64,000 nt of DNA from Lachnospiraceae bacterium (GCA_015057035.1 SVFC01000002.1:1-64000); one strand, 5' to 3'. Positions 51,313 to 60,820 are shown, counted from the first letter of the stretch. The notes: generated from the sequence alone by a model not told the origin. Made by a program: numbers and translations.

Positions 51313-51927
51313 CTTTATAGTTATAAAAATAAGAATTGGTAAAAATAACCAAGTTCCAAGTGTTAGTAATCCAGCTATGGTAAAGAGGCCGGTGTTCATA
51401 AATATTCCGCGCGGAAATGTGAAGATGAACATAAATATTTCAACTGCCCAGGCAATTTTGAGCCCGGGATTCTTTTTGGCTATTAGACAAACGATACTAC
51501 AGAGTATGGAAGATACCCCAAGAAATGCCAATATACCATCTGCAGGGACAAGAAATTCTAATAGTATACATAGAATGCCGGTCACCAAAAGGATAAAGCC
51601 TACAGTTCGCTGTGTGCTGGAAGTGTTGGTGTTTTCCACAGGCGTTTGTACGTAGATTACTTGTGGAGGAGGGCACCCATCACTACATAAGTTAGAATTG
51701 GTGTTCTGCTCGGCATCTGGACCACCTTCAGCATCTCCTTTTACCAGTTCATCTAATGTGATTTGAAACAGTTCGCTCATAGCAATCAGTTTTTCTAAGT
51801 CTGGTATGCTTGCACCTGTTTCCCATTTGGAAACGGATTGGCGCGATACGTTTAGTTTTTCTGCAAGGTCACCCTGAGACATATTGTGGTTTGTTCGAAG
51901 AGTGATAATTTTTTCAGCTAAATTCAT
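51292..51927 (-). CDS. XRE-type HTH regulator with C-terminal membrane spans
   Basis: 211 residues. HTH_3 at about 4-60 (IITLRTNHNMSQGDLAEKLNVSRQSVSKWETGASIPDLEKLIAMSELF), a linker with several prolines, then three or four spans (about 115-130, 136-152, 158-175, 185-203) and a Lys/Arg-rich end. ATG at 51925-51927 follows AAGGAG. A perfect palindrome lies 25 bases upstream, a likely autoregulatory site. It is the second of three membrane-linked XRE proteins in the window. Confidence 0.82.
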   Translation of the reverse strand: MNLAEKIITLRTNHNMSQGDLAEKLNVSRQSVSKWETGASIPDLEKLIAMSELFQITLDELVKGDAEGGPDAEQNTNSNLCSDGCPPPQVIYVQTPVENTNTSSTQRTVGFILLVTGILCILLEFLVPADGILAFLGVSSILCSIVCLIAKKNPGLKIAWAVEIFMFIFTFPRGIFMNTGLFTIAGLLTLGTWLFLPILIFITIKKKRKGK

Positions 51928-51951
51928 TTTCAAAGTCTCCTTATTCCATTG

Positions 51952-51965
51952 GTTCTTGCAAGAAC
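51952..51965. promoter_or_regulatory. Palindrome upstream of the XRE gene
   Basis: Perfect 14-base palindrome GTTCTTGCAAGAAC, 25 bases before the XRE start codon. Candidate operator for self-regulation. Confidence 0.5.
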
Positions 51966-52090
51966 ATTTTATGGGATTATGTTAGCAAATGTAAAAGCAA
52001 ATGTCTACCAAGTGGACTTGGAAATTTTAGCAACTAACGGTTGCAAGGCGATTATAAAAAGAAAATGGAATGTTATTTTAGAAATAATAC

Positions 52091-52119
52091 TTGACAAATC
52101 ATACGGATGGGCTTATATA
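52091..52119 (+). promoter_or_regulatory. Promoter of the diguanylate cyclase gene
   Basis: TTGACA (52091-52096), 17 bases, TATATA (52114-52119), 80 bases before the start codon. Confidence 0.7.
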
Positions 52120-52198
52120 TTAGATTGTGGATATTATTTTGAAAATAATATCGCCAAAATTAATTGTAAAAAAGTTTGATGAATTAAGGGGGAAGAAT

Positions 52199-52843
52199 AT
52201 GAACGATCCAAAACATGCAGCAGTAAACAAAGCGTTAGGATTTCCAACTATGGAAAAATTTGAGGCTGATTTAGTTAATTTAATGAATCAGCCAGATGCG
52301 GAAGGAAGCAGTTCTATTATTATTGCGCTGACAGATTGCGATAAGTTTATGCGTGTTAATACAGAGTTTGGAAGAGAGTGCGGAGACAAGGTATTGATTG
52401 ATACTGGTAAATATCTGCAGTCTAAACTTGTGCCAGGTGCTACCATTTATCGTATTGCCGGAGATGAATTTGGCTTTATCTTCAATGGGGATATGGAAAA
52501 AGAAGATGTGTTTTTATTTTTAGAAGAAGTGAGACGTGGCTATGACATCAAACTGCCAAACGGGGAACCTCTTACGATTTCCATCGGTATTGCAACCGCT
52601 TTTGAAGATGCTACCAGAGTACAGGAATTGATTCGTAAGGCAGAGAGCGCGCTGTTCCGCGCAAAAGTCAATGGCTCCAATAAGGTTGCTCTTGCAAGAG
52701 AGGAGAAGATGATTCCAAAGACATCGCACTATACCAATGACCAGTTAAAGAGCCTGACCAAGCTTTCGAAGCGAGAAGGTGTAGGGGAAGCGATTTTGCT
52801 TCGAGAAGCGTTAGATATGCTGTTAAAAAAATATGACATTTAA
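52199..52843 (+). CDS. Soluble GGDEF-domain protein (probable diguanylate cyclase)
   Basis: 214 residues. Makes c-di-GMP from GTP if active. The active-site loop is RIAGDEFGFIF (AGDEF, an accepted form of GG[D/E]EF), preceded by ALTDCDKFMRVNTEFGRECGDKVLIDTGKYL and followed by PLTISIGIATAFEDATRVQELIRKAESALFRAKVNGSNKVA. The metal Asp in LTDCD is present. No sensor domain; a 50-residue helical C-terminus (TNDQLKSLTKLSKREGVGEAILLREALDMLLKKYD) may give regulation. ATG at 52199 follows AAGGGGGAAG. Confidence 0.88.
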   Translation: MNDPKHAAVNKALGFPTMEKFEADLVNLMNQPDAEGSSSIIIALTDCDKFMRVNTEFGRECGDKVLIDTGKYLQSKLVPGATIYRIAGDEFGFIFNGDMEKEDVFLFLEEVRRGYDIKLPNGEPLTISIGIATAFEDATRVQELIRKAESALFRAKVNGSNKVALAREEKMIPKTSHYTNDQLKSLTKLSKREGVGEAILLREALDMLLKKYDI

Positions 52844-52912
52844 AGAAAATAAACCCTACGTCTTTATTTTAGCAGGATTAATGTCGATATAAAGTATATA
52901 TGAATTGCAGGG

Positions 52913-52959
52913 AGCGAATTATGTGAAGGATCACGGAGATTTTACATAATTCGCTTTTT
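52913..52959 (+). terminator. Terminator after the GGDEF gene
   Basis: AGCGAATTATGT (52913-52924) / ACATAATTCGCT (52943-52954) plus T-run. Confidence 0.8.
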
Positions 52960-52988
52960 AATTATAGAAAAATAAAGATGAGGTAGTT

Positions 52989-53510
52989 ATGCCAAAGATA
53001 GCAACAATGGCGGACAAATATAACCTCGATATTACCATAAGTTTGGACTTTTTACCGGAAGAGTATGACTATAATCTGATTCTTGTGGATCGGTGTCAAC
53101 GACTACTAGGGGTGGGGAAGAGAAACGAAACTGGCGGGAAGAGTCTTACGATTCCAAGCTGGTGCATGAAGGATGGATTTTATACCCTGAAGGTGCAGAC
53201 GTTAGATGGAAATGCAGTGGTATCGGAGGAGTGCTATGATTTGTCTTTTCGGGAAAATACATTACATATGGAATTTTTGCGGATGCAGCAGACATTGGGA
53301 ATGCCAAGCGGGATGAGTTTTAATTATTCGCTTCGTAGGAAACTGTTGGAAAAGCAAAGGTTGAATCTGCATCAGGAAGTGTCTACATATGAGAGACGGA
53401 GGGGTTCACCGGAGAGAAAAGTGTCTGCGTGGGAAAGACAGAAATACGAGGAGAAGTATATGGAACAAATGGATGCCATCTACTGTGATGGACAGGACTT
53501 CTACGCATAG
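52989..53510 (+). CDS. Protein of unknown function, 173 residues
   Basis: N-terminal half looks like a beta-sandwich (LDITISLDFLPEEYDYNLILVDRCQRLLG...KSLTIPSWCMKDGFYTLKVQTLDGNAVVSEECYDLSF). C-terminal half is helical and very charged (RRKLLEKQRLNLHQEVSTYERRRGSPERKVSAWERQKYEEKYMEQMDAIYCDG). No signal peptide or membrane segment. ATG follows GAGGTAG. Convergent with phosphofructokinase across a shared terminator. I recognise no family. Confidence 0.55.
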   Translation: MPKIATMADKYNLDITISLDFLPEEYDYNLILVDRCQRLLGVGKRNETGGKSLTIPSWCMKDGFYTLKVQTLDGNAVVSEECYDLSFRENTLHMEFLRMQQTLGMPSGMSFNYSLRRKLLEKQRLNLHQEVSTYERRRGSPERKVSAWERQKYEEKYMEQMDAIYCDGQDFYA

Positions 53511-53582
53511 TGGAAGTTATTCATAGTGGAAACTCTATATAGTGAAGTTTGACCATGGAAGTGTAATAATGAGGGAACTAAA

Positions 53583-53636
53583 AAACCCTTAGACGGATAG
53601 ATGCATGAGCATCAGAATCTGTCTAAGGTTTTTTTG
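53583..53636. terminator. Bidirectional terminator
   Basis: AACCCTTAGACGGAT / ATCTGTCTAAGGTT around an inner ATGC/GCAT stem; T-run to the right and A-run at 53578-53585 to the left. Confidence 0.85.
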
Positions 53637-53661
53637 TGTTTTTGTTATATTTATAAGTATA

Positions 53662-54894
53662 TTAGTCGAATAATAAATGATCCACAGGTAAGTAAGTTGG
53701 AATGCCCTGCTCGTAGGTCACTGGCATTTCTCCCTGAATCAATGGTTTTAGGTAAGTGATAATCTCGTCGGTTAAGTCATTGCCCCTTGTTGTAATGAAT
53801 TCAAGAGGAACATCCTTTGCTTTGTTGGCAACTTCGCATACCGGAACACAACCATATTCTACAGCATATGGAGTATCATTGATGCGGTTGATGGTAAGCA
53901 TCACAGCTGTTTTACCAGCTTCCGCGAAATCTACAGCGTGTTCACCTAACTGGAAGGATTCCTCCAAGTCGGTTTTTGATGCCAGATGGGAAGCGCAACG
54001 CTGGAGAACATTTAACTCAATGGAACGAACCTTAATATTTAAATGTTGATTTAAGAAATATTCCAATGTCTTGCCAGCGCCAGATAACTGGCTATGGCCG
54101 AAAGTGTCTACCGTCTTTGTGGAAGCACTAATGTAGTTGCCATCCTTGTCACGAATGCCTTCAGATACTGCTACAATGACATTGTGCTGTTTGGTCAGCA
54201 ATTCTTTGACATCTTCTAAGAATTCATTCAAGTCAAAGGCGCGTTCAGGAAAGTAGATAAGATGTGGTGCTGTACTGTAGCCGTTTCTTGCAAGTACACT
54301 GGCTGCAGTTAGCCAACCGGAATCACGTCCCATAATTTCGATGATGGTAACGCTTTTTACCTTGTATATATAGGAATCGTGTGCAATCTCAAGGCAACTG
54401 GATGCTACGTATTTTGCGGCAGAACCAAAGCCTGGGGTATGGTCGGTCACACATAAATCGTTATCAATAGTTTTTGGTATGCCGATGATGCGGACAGAGC
54501 TTCCGATTTGCTGAGCGTAAGCTGCAAGTTTGTCTACTGTGTCCATGGAGTCATTACCACCAATATAGAAGAAGGCTTCGATTTCCTTATCCTGGAAAAA
54601 GGCAAAAATCTGCTGGTAGACAGATGCATCTTCATTGTAATTAGGTAATTTATATCGACAAGAACCAAGATGCATGGCTGGAGTTAAAATTAGTTGATCC
54701 AGCATAGTTGGATTCTTAGAAAAAATCTTAGAAAGGTTTAACAAGCGATTATCCAGAATTCCGGTAATTCCATTTAAAGCACCATAGAGTGTGTCGTACT
54801 CGTTGGAGTTGATAACGCCGGAGATGACTCCTGCGAGACTGGCATTAATGGCAGCAGTAGGACCGCCGGATTGTGCTACGATACAATTTTTCAT
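53662..54894 (-). CDS. pfp: 6-phosphofructokinase, probably pyrophosphate-dependent
   Basis: 410 residues. Phosphorylates fructose-6-phosphate in glycolysis. NCIVAQSGGPTAAINASLAGV holds the donor loop, YIGGNDSMDTVDKL replaces the ATP-type GGDGS with a GGxDS form, and IIGIPKTIDND has Lys where ATP-type enzymes have Gly (PGTIDND). Those two changes mark PPi-dependent or reversible PFKs. EIMGRDSGWLTAAS is also conserved. ATG at 54892-54894 is chosen (GGGAGAATC upstream) over an upstream start that adds 23 unlike residues. A reversible PPi enzyme suits an energy-limited anaerobe. Confidence 0.9.
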   Translation of the reverse strand: MKNCIVAQSGGPTAAINASLAGVISGVINSNEYDTLYGALNGITGILDNRLLNLSKIFSKNPTMLDQLILTPAMHLGSCRYKLPNYNEDASVYQQIFAFFQDKEIEAFFYIGGNDSMDTVDKLAAYAQQIGSSVRIIGIPKTIDNDLCVTDHTPGFGSAAKYVASSCLEIAHDSYIYKVKSVTIIEIMGRDSGWLTAASVLARNGYSTAPHLIYFPERAFDLNEFLEDVKELLTKQHNVIVAVSEGIRDKDGNYISASTKTVDTFGHSQLSGAGKTLEYFLNQHLNIKVRSIELNVLQRCASHLASKTDLEESFQLGEHAVDFAEAGKTAVMLTINRINDTPYAVEYGCVPVCEVANKAKDVPLEFITTRGNDLTDEIITYLKPLIQGEMPVTYEQGIPTYLPVDHLLFD

Positions 54895-55084
54895 AGTTGA
54901 TTCTCCCTTAAGTAAAACTATCAATGAAAGGATACCTTTTCTACGGGAATGGCGCAAGTACATTATTTATAGGAAAAATCTTAAGTTTTTGGCGAAAATG
55001 CCGATATTTATAATATAAAATAGAAAATGTGTTGAAGAAGTGTATAGGAGCACAGCTACAGGATGGCGGAAAGGAGGAACAAGG

Positions 55085-55333
55085 ATGTTGCAAAGTATTC
55101 AATATAGTGGCGGAGTGCCTACTTATATCTATTCAAACAACGCTGCAAGTGCAAGCAATGGTTTTTTCCATGTGTATGCAAGTCAGATGGCAGGACATGA
55201 CCCTCAGCGAAAGAAAGAGGAAGTGAAGTCTACGGCGAAAAAGCGTGAGAAGACCAACGAAGAGAAGGAAAAATACCTTCGGGATTCATATGAAAGAGGA
55301 TATAGGGAACAGGAGTTATTAAGATGGAATTAG
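55085..55333 (+). CDS. Small basic protein of unknown function
   Basis: 82 residues, MLQSIQYSGGVPTYIYSNNAASASNGFFHVYASQMAGHD, then a strongly charged helix (QRKKEEVKSTAKKREKTNEEKEKYLRDSYERGYREQELLRW). ATG at 55085 follows AAAGGAGG. No family recognised. The polar Ser/Asn-rich front and Lys/Glu-rich tail recall small secretion substrates or DNA-binding tails, but this is not evidence. Confidence 0.5.
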   Translation: MLQSIQYSGGVPTYIYSNNAASASNGFFHVYASQMAGHDPQRKKEEVKSTAKKREKTNEEKEKYLRDSYERGYREQELLRWN

Positions 55334-55348
55334 TGAGTGGTATGTAGA

Positions 55349-55386
55349 ACACCTCAGTATGCGAATGGGCAGGCTGAGGTGTTTTT
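55349..55386 (+). terminator. Terminator of the 82-residue gene
   Basis: ACACCTCAG (55349-55357) / CTGAGGTGT (55374-55382) followed by TTTTT. Confidence 0.85.
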
Positions 55387-55495
55387 GTATTTGACCATAT
55401 TTGGTAACATTCTACTGCCAATCGGTTGAAAAAATTGCTACCCAAACATACCATAAAATCGTACAATAGATTTATGACTAGAAGGAGAGACGCCT

Positions 55496-56674
55496 ATGTA
55501 TGAAATTGACAGAGAGAAGTTTGGAGAGTTTTTAGCAGAGCTTCGTAAGGAAAAAGGGATTAAACAGAAAGAACTGGCAGAGAAACTTTACGTATCGGAT
55601 AAAGCAGTGAGCAAGTGGGAGACAGGACACAGCATTCCTGATGTGAGCCTTTTAGTGCCATTGGCGGAAGTTTTGGGAGTTACGGTGACGGAACTTTTAG
55701 AATGTAAAAGGATGGATGCGCCAGAAAGTATGGATGCAAGTCGTGCAGATGACCTGGTGAAAACAGTCATCGAATTGTCAGAGGAAGAACGCTCCAGAAA
55801 ACGCAAGGGAAATATGCTGATTTACCTGATATGCGTATTCGTAGCATGTGTGGAAATGTATTGCCTCTATCGATTAAGCGAGATTTGGGATTTTTTCCTA
55901 GTACCATTATTGCCTGTCGTTGGGCTTAGTATTTTGTTCGGAGCGTATATCTGGTTGTTTATTAAAGAAAAACTTCCGTCTTATTATGATGAAAATAAAA
56001 TCAATGTGTACGTGGATGGCGTGTTGCATATAAATATGCCAGGGGTATGCTTTAATAACAACAACTGGCCATATATTGTGCGAGCACTTCGTATGTGGTC
56101 AGCCAGTGGGATGGTTGTTTTTCCAATGATATATGTGTTACTGGAAAAAGTTATAGGTTACGATATACCAGGCGTTTTGTTGGTAGTGTTGTTGACATTT
56201 TTTCTGGGTGGATTATTTGTTCCGATTTATGTGTTAGGCAGAAAACATCAATATGGTGATAAGCCAGCTCCAAGGGTGAAAGCTGCACCTCAGAAAAGCA
56301 TTTTTGTGCTAGTTGTCATTGCAGTTGTTATGGGGCTTGCAATGTGGGGACTCCTTGGTGGAGTAGGGACGATTAGTTCTGGAACTCGTGTGATGTATGT
56401 GTCAAACGAGGGAAGAAGCCATTGGTCTGCAAGCTACCAGTATTTTAATGGTTTTATACAGCGTAACCTATGGGTGGCAGAAAATGAGGATGGTTTTGAC
56501 GTTGTGATTACTTCTGAAGAAGGTAGTATGGATGTTGAGGTTAGGGACGAGAATGGCAATGTGATTTTTGCACAGGAAAATATCCAAACAGGTACTTATG
56601 AGATAAAAGCAACGGGTAAAGTTGTGGTAAGAATAGACTGCGAAAAGCATAGGGGAAGCTTTGATATTCGTTGA
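55496..56674 (+). CDS. XRE-type HTH regulator with membrane domain and C-terminal ectodomain
   Basis: 392 residues. HTH_3 at about 8-64 (FGEFLAELRKEKGIKQKELAEKLYVSDKAVSKWETGHSIPDVSLLVPLAEVLGVTVTELL). Spans at about 104-124, 130-152, 198-215, 220-245 and 265-285. The last 100 residues (VSNEGRSHWSASYQYFNGFIQRNLWVAENEDGFDVVITSEEGSMDVEVRDENGNVIFAQENIQTGTYEIKATGKVVVRIDCEKHRGSFDI) form a beta-rich domain like secreted or periplasm-facing sandwiches. Thus a one-chain transmembrane sensor-regulator. Good AGAAGGAGAG site. It directly precedes hypF. Confidence 0.8.
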   Translation: MYEIDREKFGEFLAELRKEKGIKQKELAEKLYVSDKAVSKWETGHSIPDVSLLVPLAEVLGVTVTELLECKRMDAPESMDASRADDLVKTVIELSEEERSRKRKGNMLIYLICVFVACVEMYCLYRLSEIWDFFLVPLLPVVGLSILFGAYIWLFIKEKLPSYYDENKINVYVDGVLHINMPGVCFNNNNWPYIVRALRMWSASGMVVFPMIYVLLEKVIGYDIPGVLLVVLLTFFLGGLFVPIYVLGRKHQYGDKPAPRVKAAPQKSIFVLVVIAVVMGLAMWGLLGGVGTISSGTRVMYVSNEGRSHWSASYQYFNGFIQRNLWVAENEDGFDVVITSEEGSMDVEVRDENGNVIFAQENIQTGTYEIKATGKVVVRIDCEKHRGSFDIR

Positions 56675-56746
56675 CGAAGTGGTCGATGGAGGGTATAATT
56701 TTAAAGAACAAAAACTAAAGGTTTGATTGTTAGAGAGCTTATACCT

Positions 56747-59272
56747 ATGGGAATTCAGACACGAAAAATCACAGTGTCAGGTCTGGTGCAGGGAATTGGT
56801 TTTCGTCCCTTTGTAGCAGAGCTGGCAGAAGAACTACAATTAGCAGGACAAGTGAAGAATTTGGGTGGTGTAGTAGAAATCAACATCCAAGGAAATAAGC
56901 AGGCGGTGGATACTTTTATTCATCGCCTGAATTTGGTGTCTGAAAATGGAGAATTGCCTGGATGCAGGATAGATAGTTTGGAAGTAGAAGATGTGAGTGA
57001 ATACGACGACAGTCAGATGCACGAATTCGAGCGGTTTCAAATAGTAGAAAGTGGTAGCACTCGTGAACTACGACGTTTTCTTCCAGTGGACTTGCCTACC
57101 TGTGACCGATGTGTGGCAGAGATGCATGACCCTAAGAATAGAAGATATCGTTATCCATTCATTAGTTGCACGGCTTGTGGACCAAGATTTTCTATTCAGA
57201 AAGCGGTGCCTTATGACCGTGAGACAATTACGATGGATGAATTTCAGATGTGTGATGCGTGTTATGAAGAATATACGCAAAAAGGAAACATTCGTCGTCA
57301 TGCCCAGACCATTGCGTGTCAGGAGTGTGGACCGGAATTAAAGTATGTAGCGTGTGCTGATGCAGAGAAAGTGACTGTGGAGCAGAAAATCACAGGTGAG
57401 GCTTCTAAAATTTTGACAGAGATTACAAATCAGCATCAAGCGATTGCCCAGGCGATTACCGATTTAAAGAATGGCAAGATCGGCGCAATCAAAGACATTG
57501 GAGGTTTTCATTTTGCATTTTCTCCAATGAACTCAGATGCGGCTATGAGATTGCGAGATTTTAAGAATCGTGATAAAAAACCTTTTGCGGTTATGTTCTT
57601 AAATGTAGATTTAATAAAAGAATATTGCGAGGTTTTGGAGGAAGAACAGCAGTTACTTGAGTCTTCTGCGAGACCGATTGTGTTATTGAAAAAGAAAAAG
57701 GATTTTGTTCCAGAGATTTGTGGGGAAAGCGATCGTATCGGAGCGTTGCTTCCTTGTAATCCTTTACAGATTTTGCTGTTGGAGGAAACAGGACCGTTGG
57801 TTATGACCAGTGGAAATCGTGGTGGCGAGCCAATCATTATCTCCGATGAAGAGATGATAAAGCACTTGGGCAATGGAATAGATTTTATGTTAACCCATAA
57901 TCGTGAGATTTTGACTTCGCTGGATGATTCCATTTATCAGGTGGTGGTTCAAGGCGCGGATATAGGTGGAGATTTGGAGAAATCATATGATGCAAAGGAA
58001 AAAAGTTCGTACATCCAACTTCTGCGTCGCGCCAGAGGTCTTGTTCCAGAACCAATTGTGATGAAGCGTTCTTTGTCAAAGGATGTTTTTGCAGCAGGTG
58101 GAGATTTGAAGGCATCCTTTGCTTTTGGAAGAGATGAACTTGTATATTTGAGTCAGTACTTTGGAGATTTGGATGATGTGCGTTGTATGGAGAGCCGTCG
58201 ACAAGGAAAGGTACGTATGGAACAACTGTTAGATATTCATCCAGAGCGCAGTGTTTGTGACATGCATCCAGGATATGTATCTGTGCAGGAAGCTTTGACG
58301 GAAGTGCAACGGGAAAAGGTGCATGAGGGATTGCATCAGATTCAGCATCATCATGCTCATGTGGCATCTGTAATTGCAGAACATGGATTAGAAGGAAAGA
58401 TTCTAGGCATTGCCTGCGATGGTACAGGATACGGTACGGATGGAACCATTTGGGGAAGTGAATTCCTGTTATGCGAAGAAGAAAAAATGACAAGACTGGG
58501 GCATTTTTCTGCGGTAAAATTGTTGGGTGGAGATGCGTCAGCGAAACAGGCGGATCTGACATTGTTCTGCTATATGCTTGAGGCAAGAGAACGCAATTTG
58601 GAAGTTGAGGCATATTTTGAGAAGCTTGTAAAAATGGGAGCCCATGAAACGGATTCTAGTGTGACTAGTAAGAGTATGCCACAAAATTATATGCTCCAGG
58701 AAGCTGCTTGGAAGCAGAATATCAATACGGTATATTCTTCCTCAATGGGGCGTCTATTTGATGCGACAGCCGCACTTTTAGATATCTGTCATTACAATTC
58801 CTATGAAGGGGAATGTGCAATTAAACTGGAACAGGCTGCTCATCAGGGAAAAATCGCTTATGAAAATGAGCACTTTGCCCATAATTCTGAGGAAAACATA
58901 GACAATATTCTACATGTGGAATGCGTGAAAATAGATGGTATCTGGCAAGCAAATGGTGTAAAATTGCTTGTGGATATGTATCACCTAAGAGAGAAATATT
59001 CCAAAGAAGTTTTGGCATATGCCTTTCATCAGGCGGTTGCAACTGCTATTGTAGAATTGGCGGAGAAAATTTGTAAAGAACAGAGTTTATCAGGAAAGGC
59101 TGTAAACCAGGTTGCGCTGAGTGGTGGCACTTTCTTAAATCGTATTTTAACTTCTGCGATTGTGCGCCGATTGCAAGAAATGGGCAAGGACGTATACCTT
59201 AACGAAAAAGTTCCATGTGGCGATGGAGGAATTGCTTTGGGACAGATGTATTTAGCGACATTTGAGAAATAA
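56747..59272 (+). CDS. hypF: Carbamoyltransferase HypF
   Basis: 841 residues. Supplies the thiocarbamoyl group that becomes the CN ligands of the NiFe site. Acylphosphatase domain (TVSGLVQGIGFRPFVAELAEEL, about 7-95), two C4 zinc motifs (CDRCVAEM...CTACGPR; CDACYEE...CQECGPEL, about 110-190), YrdC-like domain (IKDIGGFHFAF...PFAVMFL, LLPCNPLQILLLEETGPLVMTSGNRGGEPI) and Kae1-like domain with QHHHAHVASVIAEHGLEGKILGIACDGTGYGTDGTIWGSEF. Full length. ATG at 56747 chosen; a TTG 24 bases upstream has an AAAGG site. Confidence 0.97.
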   Translation: MGIQTRKITVSGLVQGIGFRPFVAELAEELQLAGQVKNLGGVVEINIQGNKQAVDTFIHRLNLVSENGELPGCRIDSLEVEDVSEYDDSQMHEFERFQIVESGSTRELRRFLPVDLPTCDRCVAEMHDPKNRRYRYPFISCTACGPRFSIQKAVPYDRETITMDEFQMCDACYEEYTQKGNIRRHAQTIACQECGPELKYVACADAEKVTVEQKITGEASKILTEITNQHQAIAQAITDLKNGKIGAIKDIGGFHFAFSPMNSDAAMRLRDFKNRDKKPFAVMFLNVDLIKEYCEVLEEEQQLLESSARPIVLLKKKKDFVPEICGESDRIGALLPCNPLQILLLEETGPLVMTSGNRGGEPIIISDEEMIKHLGNGIDFMLTHNREILTSLDDSIYQVVVQGADIGGDLEKSYDAKEKSSYIQLLRRARGLVPEPIVMKRSLSKDVFAAGGDLKASFAFGRDELVYLSQYFGDLDDVRCMESRRQGKVRMEQLLDIHPERSVCDMHPGYVSVQEALTEVQREKVHEGLHQIQHHHAHVASVIAEHGLEGKILGIACDGTGYGTDGTIWGSEFLLCEEEKMTRLGHFSAVKLLGGDASAKQADLTLFCYMLEARERNLEVEAYFEKLVKMGAHETDSSVTSKSMPQNYMLQEAAWKQNINTVYSSSMGRLFDATAALLDICHYNSYEGECAIKLEQAAHQGKIAYENEHFAHNSEENIDNILHVECVKIDGIWQANGVKLLVDMYHLREKYSKEVLAYAFHQAVATAIVELAEKICKEQSLSGKAVNQVALSGGTFLNRILTSAIVRRLQEMGKDVYLNEKVPCGDGGIALGQMYLATFEK

Positions 59273-59314
59273 GTGTAAATGTGGAAATATAGATAGAAAG
59301 CTGAGGATAAAAAT

Positions 59315-59530
59315 ATGTGTGTAGCTTTACCAGGCAAAGTAATTGAAGTAAATGATAGAGATGCAGTTGTTGATTTTAACGGCAATCAGGTGACTGCAAG
59401 AGCTGGCCTTGTAGACGTAAAAGTGGGCGACTATGTGCTTGTACATGCGGGCTGTGTTATTCAGAAAGTAACCCAACAGGATGCGGCGGATTTGACAGAA
59501 CTGATGAATGATGTGAAAGCATTCGACTAA
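59315..59530 (+). CDS. hypC: Hydrogenase maturation chaperone HypC
   Basis: 71 residues. Starts MCVALPGKV, the family signature MC-(L/V)-(A/G)-x-PG with the catalytic Cys2, then DAVVDFNGNQVTARAGLVDVKVGDYVLVHAGCVIQKV. HypC with HypD holds the Fe(CN)2CO unit. It lies between hypF and hypD, 42 bases after hypF. Confidence 0.97.
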   Translation: MCVALPGKVIEVNDRDAVVDFNGNQVTARAGLVDVKVGDYVLVHAGCVIQKVTQQDAADLTELMNDVKAFD

Positions 59531-59595
59531 GTTGATGTATGGCTGGGTATGTGTGAAAAGCAAAATTAAGATGCAAGAAAGTGAGAACTGGGAAG

Positions 59596-60717
59596 ATGGA
59601 AAAGAGAACTCTTGCAGAAATGCGCGATTTTCTGGCGAATTATAGTGGTGAAAAACTTCATATTATGGAGGTGTGTGGAAGTCACACCGCAGCCATTTCC
59701 AAAAATGGAATTCGTGGTCTTTTATCTCCACAGATTCAGCTGATTTCTGGTCCTGGTTGTCCGGTTTGTGTAACACCTACAGCTTATGTGGACAAACTTG
59801 TAGAACTGGCACTGACTCCAAATACCTGCGTGGTAACTTTTGGAGATATGCTTCGTGTCCCAGGCAGCAAATATTGCCTTAGTGAAGTTTCAGGTCAGGG
59901 TGGCCGCGCTGTAATGGTGTATTCACCAATGGACATTTTTGCTATGGCAGAAAAAGAGCCAGACACAACCTTCGTTTTTGCTGCGGTAGGGTTCGAAACC
60001 ACCACACCAGTCTATGCACTTTTGCTAGAAGAGATTATCGAAAAAAATATAGAAAACGTAAAACTTTTAACTGCTTTAAAAACCATGCCGGGAGTCATTG
60101 AATATCTCTGCGAGCATGGTGCTTCCATTCAGGGGTATCTTGCACCAGGACATGTGGCGGCGGTAACAGGAAGTAAGTTGTTTGCTCCTTTGGCTGAAAA
60201 GTATGGAATCCCTTTTGTGGTATCTGGTTTTGAAGGAGAAGAGATATTAGAGGCTCTGTGTGAGCTAGTTGAGACTGCAGGTGCAAAATCGAAATGTGAG
60301 AAAACTTGTGAACTGAAGATTGATGCAAATGTGGATGTGCAGATCAGTGGTTCTGAGTCAAAAAAACTTGTACGAAACTGCTATCCATCGGTTGTTTCAG
60401 AGGAAGGAAACTTGAAAGCACAGCAGTTGGTGTCAAAGTACTTTATTCCTTCGGATGCTGCATGGCGTGGCATGGGAATTATTCCGGGGACAGGTATGGA
60501 ACTGCGTCCGGAATATGCAAAATATGATGCAGGAAGCCAGGGGCTGAATGAAGATAACAAGCGTAATAAGGCTTGCTGCTGCGACCAGATTCTGATGGGT
60601 AAGATGCAACCACAGCAGTGTCCGCTTTTTGGAAAGGTATGTAAGCCGTTGACTCCTCAGGGAGCATGTATGGTTTCAACGGAGGGCAGCTGTCATTCGG
60701 CATATGTTACGATGTAA
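59596..60717 (+). CDS. hypD: Hydrogenase maturation protein HypD
   Basis: 373 residues. Fe-S scaffold on which the Fe(CN)2CO group is assembled. IMEVCGSHTAAISKNGIRGLL (active Cys), SGPGCPVCVTP, VTFGDMLRVPGS, FAAVGFETTTP, APGHVAAVTGS, VVSGFEGEEILEAL and the cluster-binding region CCCDQILMGKMQPQQCPLFGKVCKPLTPQGACMVSTEGSC are all present. ATG at 59596 follows AACTGGGAAG. About 65 bases after hypC. Confidence 0.98.
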   Translation: MEKRTLAEMRDFLANYSGEKLHIMEVCGSHTAAISKNGIRGLLSPQIQLISGPGCPVCVTPTAYVDKLVELALTPNTCVVTFGDMLRVPGSKYCLSEVSGQGGRAVMVYSPMDIFAMAEKEPDTTFVFAAVGFETTTPVYALLLEEIIEKNIENVKLLTALKTMPGVIEYLCEHGASIQGYLAPGHVAAVTGSKLFAPLAEKYGIPFVVSGFEGEEILEALCELVETAGAKSKCEKTCELKIDANVDVQISGSESKKLVRNCYPSVVSEEGNLKAQQLVSKYFIPSDAAWRGMGIIPGTGMELRPEYAKYDAGSQGLNEDNKRNKACCCDQILMGKMQPQQCPLFGKVCKPLTPQGACMVSTEGSCHSAYVTM

Positions 60718-60820
60718 AGGTTGGAAGACGGGGCATTTTGTGAACTTAGAGATGATATGAAATGCCTCAAAAGAGAAATTTAATAATCTAGACAGATAGG
60801 TTTAGAAAGTGAGATACAAT

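Noticed and set aside
51949-52179. A 76-codon frame between the XRE gene and the GGDEF gene
   Set aside because: No ribosome site, odd composition, and it contains the XRE operator-like palindrome and the GGDEF promoter; it is more likely regulatory DNA.
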